A DNA stretch of 37,297 nucleotides from a virus. This document shows positions 1-6,749 of the stretch, piece after piece. A model generated the notes under the pieces. It ran no database searches and was not told the DNA's origin. It worked only from the letters and a program-made list of their open reading frames with translations. The DNA lies in IMG/VR virus record IMGVR_UViG_3300038307_000206, positions 1-37,297 of that record; one strand, written 5' to 3'. A program made the position numbers and the translations under genes. Positions within the stretch are counted from its first letter, which is position 1. Each line of letters opens with the position of its first letter.

Positions 1-75
1 GCTCTCTATCTCGCCCTCAAGATACGACCCCTTGAATGGGCCAAGGTTGAAGTCTTTTAATTGTTTTGTGTCCAT
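1..75 (-). CDS. Hypothetical protein, N-terminal fragment (runs off the left edge)
   Basis: An open frame starts with ATG at 73-75 and continues off the left edge of the window, giving 25 residues beginning MDTKQLKDFNLGPFKGSYLE. It overlaps the 3' end of thyX by 19 bp, in keeping with the tight packing seen throughout. The fragment is too short to assign a function. No Shine-Dalgarno sequence is visible, which is usual here. The alternative is that this is a chance frame, but the position right after thyX and the ordinary amino acid mix favour a real gene. Confidence 0.5.
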   Translation of the reverse strand, partial: MDTKQLKDFNLGPFKGSYLEGEIES

Positions 76-704
76 TCTAATGCAACGCTTATATTTGGGA
101 ATTCTTCAATAAATATTTGCCTACAAGCTTCGGCGATATCTCTGTGCTCTTTTTGTGTGTTTTCTTGAGCTCTTAAATTTATATAATGTATCCAACTTCT
201 TACTGAGCCCTGCATGTACATTGTTGTTTCTGTCGTTAGCGGTAGGATGAATCTTGCGCTTTCCTTCGCCACCCCTGCTGAAATTAAATTATTATACAAA
301 GATATGCTTTTAGCTGTATGTTCTCTAACTTTTTGATTTAATAAACTATCTGTAAAAGCATCTGAACTTGATTGCCTATTTTTATCGGCCTGCTTTCTAA
401 GCCCCAAAGGTTCCAAATCTTGAGCTTCAGAATATCTTTGGCTAAACTCTTGGAAGCTAAAACTTCTGTGACGCAGTATTTGGGCTGCTATGCCTCTACT
501 AGTCTTTATCTCTAGGCACATCGACGCTAACTCAAAAGGAGACCAATGCGCGTGTTTGATTAAAAAGCTTAATAATTTAGGAGAAGACTCTTTATTTAGC
601 TGATTTTTAGGGTTACTAACTCTAGCGCAGTAGACAATAATCTCCTCTGCGTTATTCATACCCTCTATTTTAGAGGAGGTAACGGATACTAGCTTTACTT
701 TCAT
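57..704 (-). CDS. thyX: Flavin-dependent thymidylate synthase ThyX
   Basis: ThyX methylates dUMP to dTMP using methylene-tetrahydrofolate and FAD, supplying thymidylate for phage DNA synthesis. The 215-residue protein has the usual family length and carries the diagnostic ThyX motif RHRSFSFQEFSQRY at residues 78-91 (family pattern RHRxxSxNExSxRY, with Q in place of N). The N-terminal stretch with CARVS near residue 26 is also typical. It sits about 200 bp downstream of nrdB on the same strand, with one small gene between, so dTMP synthesis and ribonucleotide reduction appear to be co-expressed. The start codon overlaps the stop of the preceding small gene by one base. Identification is secure. 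Confidence 0.96.
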   Translation of the reverse strand: MKVKLVSVTSSKIEGMNNAEEIIVYCARVSNPKNQLNKESSPKLLSFLIKHAHWSPFELASMCLEIKTSRGIAAQILRHRSFSFQEFSQRYSEAQDLEPLGLRKQADKNRQSSSDAFTDSLLNQKVREHTAKSISLYNNLISAGVAKESARFILPLTTETTMYMQGSVRSWIHYINLRAQENTQKEHRDIAEACRQIFIEEFPNISVALEWTQNN

Positions 705-910
705 TAAGTTCCTGTATGGAATATCGCCCTAAACTTAACTAAATCGTTCTTCACCTCTTCGGAAAAACGTGAGGTAACGAAATGGACGCTTGAATTAACG
801 TCTTCCTCCGGCACTTCATCTTTAGATATGTTTGTGTATTTGTTGATTAGGCGATTTAATTCCTGCATCGTCTCAATGGGTTTCGTTCTTTCGAACTCTG
901 AGATATTCAT
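704..910 (-). CDS. Hypothetical protein, 68 aa
   Basis: This is a small soluble protein, mostly charged and predicted helical, lying between nrdB and thyX in the same direction. No motif is recognised. The stop codon overlaps the thyX start by one base, so the two are probably translated from the same mRNA. The ATG at 908-910 is preceded by an A/T-rich leader (TAATATAAAG) without a Shine-Dalgarno sequence. The gene is accepted because it fills the space exactly and has normal composition; its function is unknown. Confidence 0.7.
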   Translation of the reverse strand: MNISEFERTKPIETMQELNRLINKYTNISKDEVPEEDVNSSVHFVTSRFSEEVKNDLVKFRAIFHTGT

Positions 911-929
911 AACCTTACTTTATATTACA

Positions 930-1952
930 TTAAAAGTCGTCCTCAAGGGAACCCGCTTGTTGATATTCTCTAACTCTACGCTCAAAAAAGTTGCCCATAG
1001 CTTGAACATCAACTACCTCGCCAAGCCAAGGGAAGGGATTTTTGTCGCTAGGGAAACGGTATTCAAGCCCAATTCCCTCTAACCTACGATTACCAATATA
1101 GTACATGTAGTCCACAAACATATCCGAATTGAGACCAAGGATTCCCCTAGGTAATACATCTTTAGCGTAAGAAATTTCAAGCTCTATAGCCTTCTTAATC
1201 CATTGGGTGACTTCTTCTTGGAATGTTTTCGTCCATATCTTAGGATTTTGTTCTATAATTTGATTTATTACGTAAGTGCCAAACTCTATATGTATACTCT
1301 CATCTCTTAAGGTGTATTTGATTTGATCTGATATCCCCTGCATTTTATTCTGACGACCAAGAGCTAGGAGCATTGCGAAACCGCTAAAGAAAAATATCCC
1401 CTCACATACAATCCAATAAGTTATAAAATTCTTTAAAATTTCTCTCTTACCTTCTTGCGTCTGCGGATTAAAGTCCGGCCTACTTAAGTCAGTAGTGATC
1501 TCCATAAGGAAATCATCTTTAGCTTTGATAGTAGGAATATTAATATAAGCTTGGTAAACCTCCTCTATCTTAAGATCCAGAGAATCGCAAACGTAAACAA
1601 TAGTAAGATTATGAAGGCTCTCCTCATACGCTTGTCTAAGAATATACTGCCGACACTCAGCATCAGTGATATACCTAAAACCAGTAAGTAGTAAATTATT
1701 ACCGACAAGAGACTCACTACCGGCAAAAAACCCGAGTGAACGTTTGACCAAAAGTTTCTCATCACTTGTGATTACTCCATTCTTCCATTGCTTGATGTCG
1801 TCTGACATTGATATCTCGGTTGGCATCCAGTTGTTTGCACAACCTTTAAGGAATAAATCCCAAGCTGGCTTGTGTTTGTGTGGTAATATGCAGTTGACCC
1901 CCGCAATATCTTTACCGAGGATTTGGCCGCTTTTTGTTTCATTATTTGGCAT
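930..1952 (-). CDS. nrdB: Class I ribonucleotide reductase small subunit NrdB lacking the radical tyrosine
   Basis: NrdB holds the metal cofactor that generates the radical used by NrdA to reduce ribonucleotides. The 340-residue protein has a full set of dimetal ligands: E80 (GSES), E111 and H114 (EESLH), E184 (VCEGIFFF), and E218 and H221 (DESIH). The C-terminal tail ends in acidic residues, as needed to dock on NrdA. The residue four after H114, where the tyrosyl radical (E. coli Y122) normally sits, is isoleucine (HNLTI). The first ligand is Glu rather than Asp. Both features are those of the Chlamydia-type class Ic subunit, which uses a Mn/Fe centre instead of a tyrosyl radical. The partner nrdA lies at 8604-11039. 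Subunit identity is secure; the class Ic-like assignment is inferred from these residues. Confidence 0.95.
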   Translation of the reverse strand: MPNNETKSGQILGKDIAGVNCILPHKHKPAWDLFLKGCANNWMPTEISMSDDIKQWKNGVITSDEKLLVKRSLGFFAGSESLVGNNLLLTGFRYITDAECRQYILRQAYEESLHNLTIVYVCDSLDLKIEEVYQAYINIPTIKAKDDFLMEITTDLSRPDFNPQTQEGKREILKNFITYWIVCEGIFFFSGFAMLLALGRQNKMQGISDQIKYTLRDESIHIEFGTYVINQIIEQNPKIWTKTFQEEVTQWIKKAIELEISYAKDVLPRGILGLNSDMFVDYMYYIGNRRLEGIGLEYRFPSDKNPFPWLGEVVDVQAMGNFFERRVREYQQAGSLEDDF

Positions 1953-2049
1953 CGTTTACTTTACTGGTGTTGTATATCCATTTATACTCTGGCTCTATAA
2001 ATATTTCTTTTTTTATTTCTTCTTCGACTTTATCTTTTAAGCCGAACAT
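1942..2049 (-). CDS. Small hypothetical protein, 35 aa
   Basis: A 35-codon frame runs from ATG at 2047-2049 to TAA at 1942-1944 and overlaps the nrdB start by 11 bp. The peptide starts MFGLKDKVEEEIKKEIF and is charged and helical, followed by a short segment EYKWIYN. It fills the only space between nrdB and the next gene. No Shine-Dalgarno sequence or known domain is visible. It may be a leader-type coupling ORF for nrdB or simply a small phage protein. Confidence is limited by its length. Confidence 0.4.
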   Translation of the reverse strand: MFGLKDKVEEEIKKEIFIEPEYKWIYNTSKVNDAK

Positions 2050-2054
2050 TTTAA

Positions 2055-2597
2055 TTAAAAGTTTATATAACATATTGAATCCTTCTCTTCTTTTGAAAGT
2101 TTAACTTCAACCCCTCCATCTGGCTCAAAAAAGCATGGACTGTATTGGTGAGCGCAGCCTTCCGTTAAAAACCCTTGGGTTGTCGTAGATATTAGAATGT
2201 TTATTGCATGTATTGAACTGCTGTTTTTTGTTTTTATAGTATAGTATATCACACCCACGGCAACGGACTCTGCCTCCGTGATGTTTTTAACATTCTTTTT
2301 TTGCCTTTGTGTAAATGTATGCGGATTATGCTTAGCGTGAAGTGCTTGTAAAAACGACTTGAAGGAATAGGCAAAGTTGTCACAATCCCAATTATTCCTC
2401 CATTTACTAATACTTTGAAATTTTAGCCACTTCTTGTAGGCTGGATAAGCCTTCCCGATGACCCACCCCTTATCTAAAACAGCGAAAGACCTATCTCCCA
2501 CGTAGAGAGATTCTAATGGAGTATCCTTCCAATTGCTGCTTAATGATAAAGCTGACGCTACTACCTCGTCCCTACTTAATTGAAATACTTGTTTCAT
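2055..2597 (-). CDS. Hypothetical protein with possible cysteine-protease-like Cys/His arrangement
   Basis: No family was recognised with certainty for this 180-residue protein. It has a segment NNWDCDNFAYSF with C72, a later SIHAINIL with H130, and a C-terminal FFEPDGG around residue 158. A Cys at a helix start, followed by a His in a beta strand and an acidic residue, is the order found in papain-fold and transglutaminase-like enzymes, so a cysteine hydrolase is possible. This is inference from residue order only. Its start overlaps the end of a DUF2384-like small protein gene by 4 bp (ATGA), so the two are probably translationally coupled and may act together. Confidence 0.7.
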   Translation of the reverse strand: MKQVFQLSRDEVVASALSLSSNWKDTPLESLYVGDRSFAVLDKGWVIGKAYPAYKKWLKFQSISKWRNNWDCDNFAYSFKSFLQALHAKHNPHTFTQRQKKNVKNITEAESVAVGVIYYTIKTKNSSSIHAINILISTTTQGFLTEGCAHQYSPCFFEPDGGVEVKLSKEEKDSICYINF

Positions 2598-2803
2598 TTG
2601 TCTGCTTCGTCCATTTCTATAAAATACAATAGTCTTAAAACTCTTTCTATATCATTCTCTTTAAAAAGATTAAAGGGCGACTCCATATTTAAATCTGGGT
2701 GCGGCTTATGTATCCAATCAGCAACCTCTTCGTCTGGTATGACCTCGCAACATTCGTTTATAAAGTTAACGAACTGGATTAATTCATTATTCTCTATTTT
2801 CAT
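2594..2803 (-). CDS. Small DUF2384-like (Xre/MbcA/ParS C-terminal domain) protein
   Basis: This 69-residue acidic protein contains the stretch ADWIHKPHPDL followed by SPFNLF and IERVLRLLYFIE. That order matches the DUF2384 fold (pattern: W-hydrophobic-x-x-P-x-P-x-L, then SPxELL, then hydrophobic helix), the toxin-binding domain of Xre/MbcA/ParS-type antitoxins. There is no room for the usual N-terminal helix-turn-helix, so it is a domain-only form. It overlaps the following 180-residue gene by 4 bp (ATGA), an arrangement reminiscent of toxin-antitoxin pairs, although the neighbour shows no RES-toxin signature. The assignment rests on motif recognition and is moderately confident. Confidence 0.7.
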   Translation of the reverse strand: MKIENNELIQFVNFINECCEVIPDEEVADWIHKPHPDLNMESPFNLFKENDIERVLRLLYFIEMDEADK

Positions 2804-2816
2804 ATTATGTCGTCGT

Positions 2817-2999
2817 TTATGTTATTACTCTTATTTGAGATGAGTTAGTTGGATGGCTCAGAGTTGAATAGCCCGTTAGGCACTCGTAAGCTCTACTTAC
2901 CCTGACTTTATCGGTGGTATTTTGGATCATGGAGATAATCTCCTGCTTCATAGTCTCAAGCTCAACATCAACTTCCTTACTCCTTGTCGACTTCTTCAT
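2817..2999 (-). CDS. Hypothetical protein, 60 aa
   Basis: This is a short, soluble protein with a charged helical N-terminal half and a Ser/Thr-rich C-terminus. No motif is recognised. The ATG at 2997-2999 lies inside the end of the sugar-kinase gene (23 bp overlap), consistent with translational coupling. It is kept as a real gene because it fills the space between two confident genes in the same direction. Function is unknown. Confidence 0.6.
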   Translation of the reverse strand: MKKSTRSKEVDVELETMKQEIISMIQNTTDKVRVSRAYECLTGYSTLSHPTNSSQIRVIT

Positions 3000-3825
3000 T
3001 ATTTTCTCCTTCTTTCTTAATTACACTAACGCCTTTCTTTTGGACAGCGTCATTGGCTGTTATGTTAGCGAAATCTAACGCCTGATCAATGTCTTCCGTT
3101 TCTAGGTATTTAAATACTAAACCAGCCTGAAAAGAATCCCCGGCTCCAGATAAGTCTATTATGTCCGATGGGTCTTCAATTGGGTGAGATTTAAAATAAT
3201 ATTTAGACTTTAAGTCTACCTTTAAGTGGGTGCATCCAAAGTCTCCAAGCGTTACTATTAACTTCTCTACCCAGTCTTCTAGGTTGATTTTATCTTTAAT
3301 TGCGTCATACTCTGGTTTGTTTATTTTAATAAATTTAACATTGGCGCAATAATCTCCCAAGACCTTCTTGGTGTCCAAAAAGACTTTGTCATGATTATCG
3401 CATAAATATTTTATATCCTCTTCCTCTAAGAACCCTTTGCCGTAGTCAGCTACGACTATAGCTTTGTATTTGGAGAGATCGTAGCCTTTTAGCCAGCGGT
3501 CAGGTACTCTTGGTATATCATCGTTGGTGTCTACCCTGAGCAGTGTGTGGTTTGTTTTCGTGTCTACATACCTCTGTTTCTGGCAGTCTCTCCTGTTAGT
3601 TAGGATGTCGCACTCTATCCCTAGCCCTTCTAGGTTTAGAAAAACATTACCAGCCATACCCATCCCTTCCGTGTTGCTCACGGGTTTAAAAACTGGCGCT
3701 GGAACGTCTGGGCAGAGCCTCGTTGCGTAGCCGTAGGTGAAAATGTCCTTACAGCTTTCGCCGACGACTAATACTTCTGAATTTTCAGAGTTGTGAACTT
3801 TGTTATCTTCTGGTGCTTGCTGCAT
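2977..3825 (-). CDS. PfkB/ribokinase-family sugar kinase, HldE (RfaE) N-domain-like
   Basis: This carbohydrate kinase probably phosphorylates a sugar phosphate using ATP. Residues 18-45 (VLVVGES, then TRLCPDVPAPV) resemble the N-terminus of HldE/RfaE, the D-glycero-beta-D-manno-heptose-7-phosphate kinase, where the pattern is TRISPEAPVPV. The glycine-rich substrate segment (GMGMAGNVFLNL, 54-65) and the family anion-hole/catalytic motif GAGDSF (227-232, with D230 the likely base) are present. At 282 residues it covers only the kinase half of HldE. The nucleotidyltransferase half is a separate gene at 4963-5439, and a GT9 fold lies at 12976-16094, suggesting an ADP-heptose-like route. Other PfkB substrates cannot be excluded. 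It lies immediately downstream of two tRNA genes. Confidence 0.85.
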   Translation of the reverse strand: MQQAPEDNKVHNSENSEVLVVGESCKDIFTYGYATRLCPDVPAPVFKPVSNTEGMGMAGNVFLNLEGLGIECDILTNRRDCQKQRYVDTKTNHTLLRVDTNDDIPRVPDRWLKGYDLSKYKAIVVADYGKGFLEEEDIKYLCDNHDKVFLDTKKVLGDYCANVKFIKINKPEYDAIKDKINLEDWVEKLIVTLGDFGCTHLKVDLKSKYYFKSHPIEDPSDIIDLSGAGDSFQAGLVFKYLETEDIDQALDFANITANDAVQKKGVSVIKKEGENNEEVDKE

Positions 3826-3855
3826 AATTATTCTACTAGGTTATCTTTGTCTAAA

Positions 3856-3932
3856 TGGCACCCCAAGCTGGACTCGAACCGGCAACCCTCTGCTTAGAAG
3901 GCAGATGCTCTATCCATTTGAGCTATTGGGGC
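3856..3932 (-). tRNA. tRNA-Arg(UCU)
   Basis: A full cloverleaf can be folded on the minus strand. The acceptor stem GCCCCAA pairs with TTGGGGT (first pair G-U), the anticodon stem TCTGC pairs with GCAGA around loop CTTCTAA, and the T loop is TTCGAGT. The anticodon UCU (3896-3898) reads AGA/AGG. The T stem has one C-A mismatch. CCA is encoded at the 3' end (3856-3858). AGA arginine codons are common in AT-rich phage genes and often rarer in hosts, so this tRNA probably supplements host decoding. It is probably cotranscribed with the second tRNA and the flanking genes. Confidence 0.95.
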
Positions 3933-3937
3933 AAATC

Positions 3938-4010
3938 TGGGCCTTGCAGGATTCGAACCTGCGACCAATCAATTATGAGTTGACTGCTCTAACCGCTGAG
4001 CTAAAGGCCC
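3938..4010 (-). tRNA. tRNA with CAU anticodon, most likely tRNA-Ile2 (lysidine type)
   Basis: The cloverleaf is perfect: acceptor GGGCCTT/AAGGCCC, discriminator A, D arm GCTC/GAGC, anticodon stem GTCAA/TTGAT with loop CTCATAA, and T arm GCAGG/CCTGC. The anticodon CAU is at 3975-3977. CCA is not encoded. The body resembles E. coli tRNA-Ile2 more than elongator tRNA-Met: it shares the C4-G69 and C5-G68 pairs, the G27-U43 wobble and the GGTCGC variable/T-stem segment. If C34 is converted to lysidine by host TilS, it would read AUA. It is not an initiator tRNA, since it has a paired 1-72 and no GGG/CCC anticodon stem. Confidence 0.92.
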
Positions 4011-4019
4011 GGTTTGTGT

Positions 4020-4253
4020 CTACTTGTCGTTTAGCTTTTTAAGTTCGTTATGTATTTCAAAAACAACCAGCATCAACTCCGCGTAAATGCGGACTACTAC
4101 TGGTCCTAATATTGTCATACCAATACCCATTAAGAGGTCTGCTGTAAATGCTGTAACCAGACCCACGATGGCAGCAATAACCATACCCACATAACTCAGG
4201 ACCTTTAGGATTCCCGGAGTTACCATAGTCTTATAATTTAAGAACTCATTCAT
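4020..4253 (-). CDS. DUF4282 small membrane protein
   Basis: This 77-residue membrane protein has two adjacent hydrophobic segments, roughly residues 15-37 and 38-55, and a charged C-terminus ending NELKKLNDK. The start (NEFLNYKTMVTPGILK) and the conserved GPVVVRIYAEL segment match DUF4282, a family of short membrane proteins of unknown function found in bacteria. It lies just upstream of the two tRNAs. Size and topology also recall a holin, but the DUF4282 signature is the better match. An A/T-rich leader of about 60 bp, with a TATAAT at 4275-4280, precedes it; no convincing -35 is seen. Confidence 0.82.
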   Translation of the reverse strand: MNEFLNYKTMVTPGILKVLSYVGMVIAAIVGLVTAFTADLLMGIGMTILGPVVVRIYAELMLVVFEIHNELKKLNDK

Positions 4254-4312
4254 AATGTTTATTTTGTTTTGTTAATTATAGAATACGATCCTATAAAATT
4301 AATAGTTATAAC

Positions 4313-4945
4313 TTAAATTGTAATATCCCCAATTTTTAATAATTCTAATAAATGGTTTGCTTGAGATTTTGCGTCGTCTAGAGCGTTGTGGTGATCTCCG
4401 GATCTTTTCATTTTTACGCTAGGGTACAAATTCTTAACAGTGCGGTAACATCTATTATTGCGAAAATTCCACGGTATAAGGTGTTTCCATCCAATCTTTT
4501 CGTAAGCTGTGGAGAGTAATTTATTGTCAAAATCAGAGCCGTTTCCCCAAACCTTAATGGTTTGAGAGTTGTAGTTGGTTCCGCGTTGTCCGGTGCGGTC
4601 CAAAAGCGGATCTTCTGCCCGTCGGCGTGGGCGTTCTTTACGATCTGGGCCGTCGTCGTCTCCCATACACTTCATCCAATGAGAAAACCCAGCCAAGGCA
4701 TCTTTTAGGGATATTTTCTTAGGCTTTGTTATAGCTTGCCTTGCCTCTTCGGACTGTTCGAGCCACCACAAAACGGTAGAAGCGCTAATCGTTAACCCGT
4801 GATCTTGGCAATCATTAGGGTCTACGTTCACATAAAAGCTGTCATCAGAAATTCCTTCTTTAGAAAATCTAACAGCACCAATAGCCACAATAACGGAATC
4901 CGATGTATTGCCAAAGGTTTCCAAGTCTAACATTACGTTTTTCAT
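4313..4945 (-). CDS. 3'-5' exonuclease, DEDD family (Rv2179c-like / DexA-like)
   Basis: This is an RNase H-fold exonuclease of 210 residues. Motif I is MLDLETFG near the N-terminus (D and E ligands). Motif II lies in the VWGNGSDFDNKLL segment, and motif III is HHNALDDAKSQA near the C-terminus. The segment TVLWWLEQSEEAR is characteristic of the phage and Rv2179c-like group that includes T4 DexA. Between motifs I and II is a hydrophilic insertion of about 30 residues rich in Asp and Arg (roughly residues 90-120), unusual for the family and perhaps a flexible loop. Likely roles are degradation of host nucleic acid or RNA trimming. It is separate from the DnaQ-like proofreading gene at 19537-20193. 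Confidence 0.88.
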   Translation of the reverse strand: MKNVMLDLETFGNTSDSVIVAIGAVRFSKEGISDDSFYVNVDPNDCQDHGLTISASTVLWWLEQSEEARQAITKPKKISLKDALAGFSHWMKCMGDDDGPDRKERPRRRAEDPLLDRTGQRGTNYNSQTIKVWGNGSDFDNKLLSTAYEKIGWKHLIPWNFRNNRCYRTVKNLYPSVKMKRSGDHHNALDDAKSQANHLLELLKIGDITI

Positions 4946-4962
4946 ATTAATTATAATTTATT

Positions 4963-5439
4963 TTAAAAGAATAGGCTTCCCGCATTAGACTGGCGTTCTT
5001 GGGCTGGAGTTTGTTCGCTCCCCGAGGTTAACCAACTGCTGCTTTGTATTTTATCTCCTAAGCCGTAGATAGGCTCAATCCCTAAATCTAGACAGAGTTT
5101 ATGCTCTGGCTTTTCGGCGTCGATAGTTCTATCCCCTCCGTTGCAGAACGCTATCTTGTCGTATCTATCTTTGAAAATGCCATTGATCCACTCTAAGGTC
5201 TTACAAACGGTATCGTCATCGTCGATAGATAGAAGAGCCATTGTAACCGGCTTAAAAGCTTGTGTTATTGTTAATCTCTCCCGCCAATTCATGAACGCTT
5301 TACCTTTTTTACGTTCTAGGAACTTATCGTCATTGACTATCACAAACAAATGATCGGCCATGCTTTTAGCCTTTTCGAAACATTCTAAATGCCCGACATG
5401 GACGGGATCAAATCCACCACTAACTATTGCTAATTTCAT
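4963..5439 (-). CDS. Sugar-1-phosphate nucleotidyltransferase, HldE C-domain / cytidylyltransferase-like
   Basis: This HIGH-motif nucleotidyltransferase has GGFDPVHVGHLE near the N-terminus, in which HVGH is the nucleotide-binding signature. The later segment FMNWRERL corresponds to the conserved RxxxL region of glycerol-3-phosphate cytidylyltransferase and the HldE adenylyltransferase domain. At 158 residues it is a single-domain enzyme. Together with the HldE-type kinase gene at 2977-3825 it could activate a heptose or similar sugar, making an NDP-sugar for the GT9 domain further upstream. The ATG at 5437-5439 overlaps the previous stop by one base; a GTG three bases earlier is possible. 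A candidate promoter overlaps the preceding gene's end. Confidence 0.85.
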   Translation of the reverse strand: MKLAIVSGGFDPVHVGHLECFEKAKSMADHLFVIVNDDKFLERKKGKAFMNWRERLTITQAFKPVTMALLSIDDDDTVCKTLEWINGIFKDRYDKIAFCNGGDRTIDAEKPEHKLCLDLGIEPIYGLGDKIQSSSWLTSGSEQTPAQERQSNAGSLFF

Positions 5440-6038
5440 CACTTAAAATACCAATGTTCTTCTGTTGGGGGAACCGGGTCAAGGCGACTCGCTCCAACTA
5501 CATAATTGATGGGGCCACCCGCTATGTATTGCTTCACCTCTTTAATAGACTCAAATTTGCCACTTGATATTTGACCTAATATTTCCACCATTAAGAAAGG
5601 GGGAGACTTTACTAAAATCTCCGAGCTTAGTCTCGCTAAAATGTATAATTTTGGGCTCCTTTCTAGATACTCCCTTTTTGGTATTTTAAGCTCTGTCTCT
5701 CCCCATGAGCCGCCGTAAAATGTTGAAGTCTTAACTTCTGCTCCGTTCTTGAAATCTACGCCATCATCTCTTACTGAGTATATCTTCCTATCTATATCTT
5801 CGCCTATAAACTTTCCGTAAGCATACTCTCCAATAACGCCAGCTATATGGGGGATGTGTCTTTCAGTTACCTCTAAGTTGTATAAGTTGACTACTTTGTT
5901 AGTCTTATATTTTTTGAAGCTTCCGTGTTTGCTTACGTTTCTAAATGATATATCTTTAGCTTCATGCCTGCTTTTACCTACTTGGGCTAAATCTTTTAGC
6001 TGACTGTTGTTAAGCCTGATAGACTTCGTTATATTCAT
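5439..6038 (-). CDS. Putative PD-(D/E)XK nuclease
   Basis: No named family was recognised for this 199-residue protein. The central part shows the layout of a restriction-endonuclease-like fold: a helix with Glu (IGEYAYGKF), then DDGVDF, then EVKTSTF about ten residues later. This fits the E...D-X(n)-(E/D)XK active site, with K in EVK. The following GETELKIPKREYL may close the core. A DNA repair, resolvase or defence role is possible. The stop is immediately followed by the nucleotidyltransferase start. The 3' end also carries a promoter-like element. The assignment is inference from motif spacing. Confidence 0.65.
   Translation of the reverse strand: MNITKSIRLNNSQLKDLAQVGKSRHEAKDISFRNVSKHGSFKKYKTNKVVNLYNLEVTERHIPHIAGVIGEYAYGKFIGEDIDRKIYSVRDDGVDFKNGAEVKTSTFYGGSWGETELKIPKREYLERSPKLYILARLSSEILVKSPPFLMVEILGQISSGKFESIKEVKQYIAGGPINYVVGASRLDPVPPTEEHWYFK
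5454..5482 (-). promoter_or_regulatory. Candidate promoter, weak member of the CCCC-spacer family
   Basis: On the minus strand, TTGACC (5477-5482) is followed by a 17-bp spacer with C at spacer positions 6-10, then GAACAT (5454-5459) as a poor -10. Spacing and the CCCC position match the four stronger elements in this window exactly, and it sits 14 bp before the nucleotidyltransferase ATG. It lies inside coding sequence and the -10 lacks the first T, so it may be chance. Confidence 0.3.
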
Positions 6039-6046
6039 TTTTAATA

Positions 6047-6343
6047 TTAATCGCTATCACCAAAATCGCCTACTAGTTCTACTTGGCCAGTAGCGTCGCT
6101 AACTAACGCAGCCACGTCGCAGCAATCGATTTCAGCAATCTCTTGATCAGTAAAGTTTTCGTAATTTAAACTAATAAACTTTTTCAACTCTTTTAAAATT
6201 TTCTTACGAGGTTTATGTTGGAGTGCTTCGTAATGCTCCTCCACTAAATCTTTTCGTATCTCGTTTATTTCTTCTTTACTAAATTCTTGGGTACTGACAT
6301 CACCTGTCACGAGCCCTACTTCGACTTTAATACTATGACTCAT
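6047..6343 (-). CDS. Hypothetical protein, 98 aa
   Basis: This acidic soluble protein (98 residues) is rich in Glu, with a lysine patch near HKPRKKILKELKKF. No known motif was recognised. It lies between the cupin and the putative PD-(D/E)XK nuclease in the same direction, with 8 bp before the next ATG. No Shine-Dalgarno sequence is visible. Function is unknown. Confidence 0.72.
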   Translation of the reverse strand: MSHSIKVEVGLVTGDVSTQEFSKEEINEIRKDLVEEHYEALQHKPRKKILKELKKFISLNYENFTDQEIAEIDCCDVAALVSDATGQVELVGDFGDSD

Positions 6344-6377
6344 TATGTAATTGAGAGTTGTTCTGGCGCTTCTCTAG

Positions 6378-6749
6378 TTAGCGGATTACTCTATAGCTAT
6401 CCTCATCTTTGTGGTGGGTACTTATCTCCACGAACTTAACAAGGTTGTCCCCAGCTATCAGCTTATGGGGAATAAGCCTATTTAAAGAAAATGATTCTCC
6501 TTCTTCTATATAATTCTCTGTAACTTCGGTTGTTTGTGTGTTGACTGTATTTACTTGCAGGCAACCTTCTAAGACATAAAAAGTCTCATGTTTTAAGGCG
6601 TGAAAATGTAAGGAGGTAGAATTCCCGGGGAGTATCTCTAGGATCTTCCCGCAATAGTTCTCCTTCTCATTGTTGGCCATCCATATCTCTCGTCCCCAAC
6701 TCTTTTGGACTATCTTCACATTCTCTTTTGCGGTTATCATTGCATTCAT
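6378..6749 (-). CDS. Cupin-domain protein (mannose-6-phosphate isomerase C-domain-like)
   Basis: This small cupin probably acts as a sugar isomerase/epimerase-type or metal-binding protein. The segment KSWGREIWMANNEKENYCGK followed by PGNSTSLHFHALKHETFYVLEG is the classic first cupin motif (HxH...E), with a second motif toward IPHKLIAG. This form resembles the C-terminal cupin of mannose-6-phosphate isomerase/GDP-mannose pyrophosphorylase, which fits the sugar pathways in the window. The start was placed at ATG 6747-6749; ATG 6738-6740 is an alternative. A GTG at 6773 is less likely because a promoter with its -10 at 6764-6769 would start transcription downstream of it. The gene overlaps the 3' part of the small zinc-ribbon gene in another frame. 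Confidence 0.82.
   Translation of the reverse strand: MNAMITAKENVKIVQKSWGREIWMANNEKENYCGKILEILPGNSTSLHFHALKHETFYVLEGCLQVNTVNTQTTEVTENYIEEGESFSLNRLIPHKLIAGDNLVKFVEISTHHKDEDSYRVIR

Noticed and set aside
1565-2040. Open frames on both strands overlapping nrdB
   Set aside because: They lie across a confident gene in other frames and their products are low-complexity hydrophobic or unremarkable.
4020-4253. Holin
   Set aside because: Size and topology fit, but the sequence matches DUF4282 better and no endolysin is adjacent.
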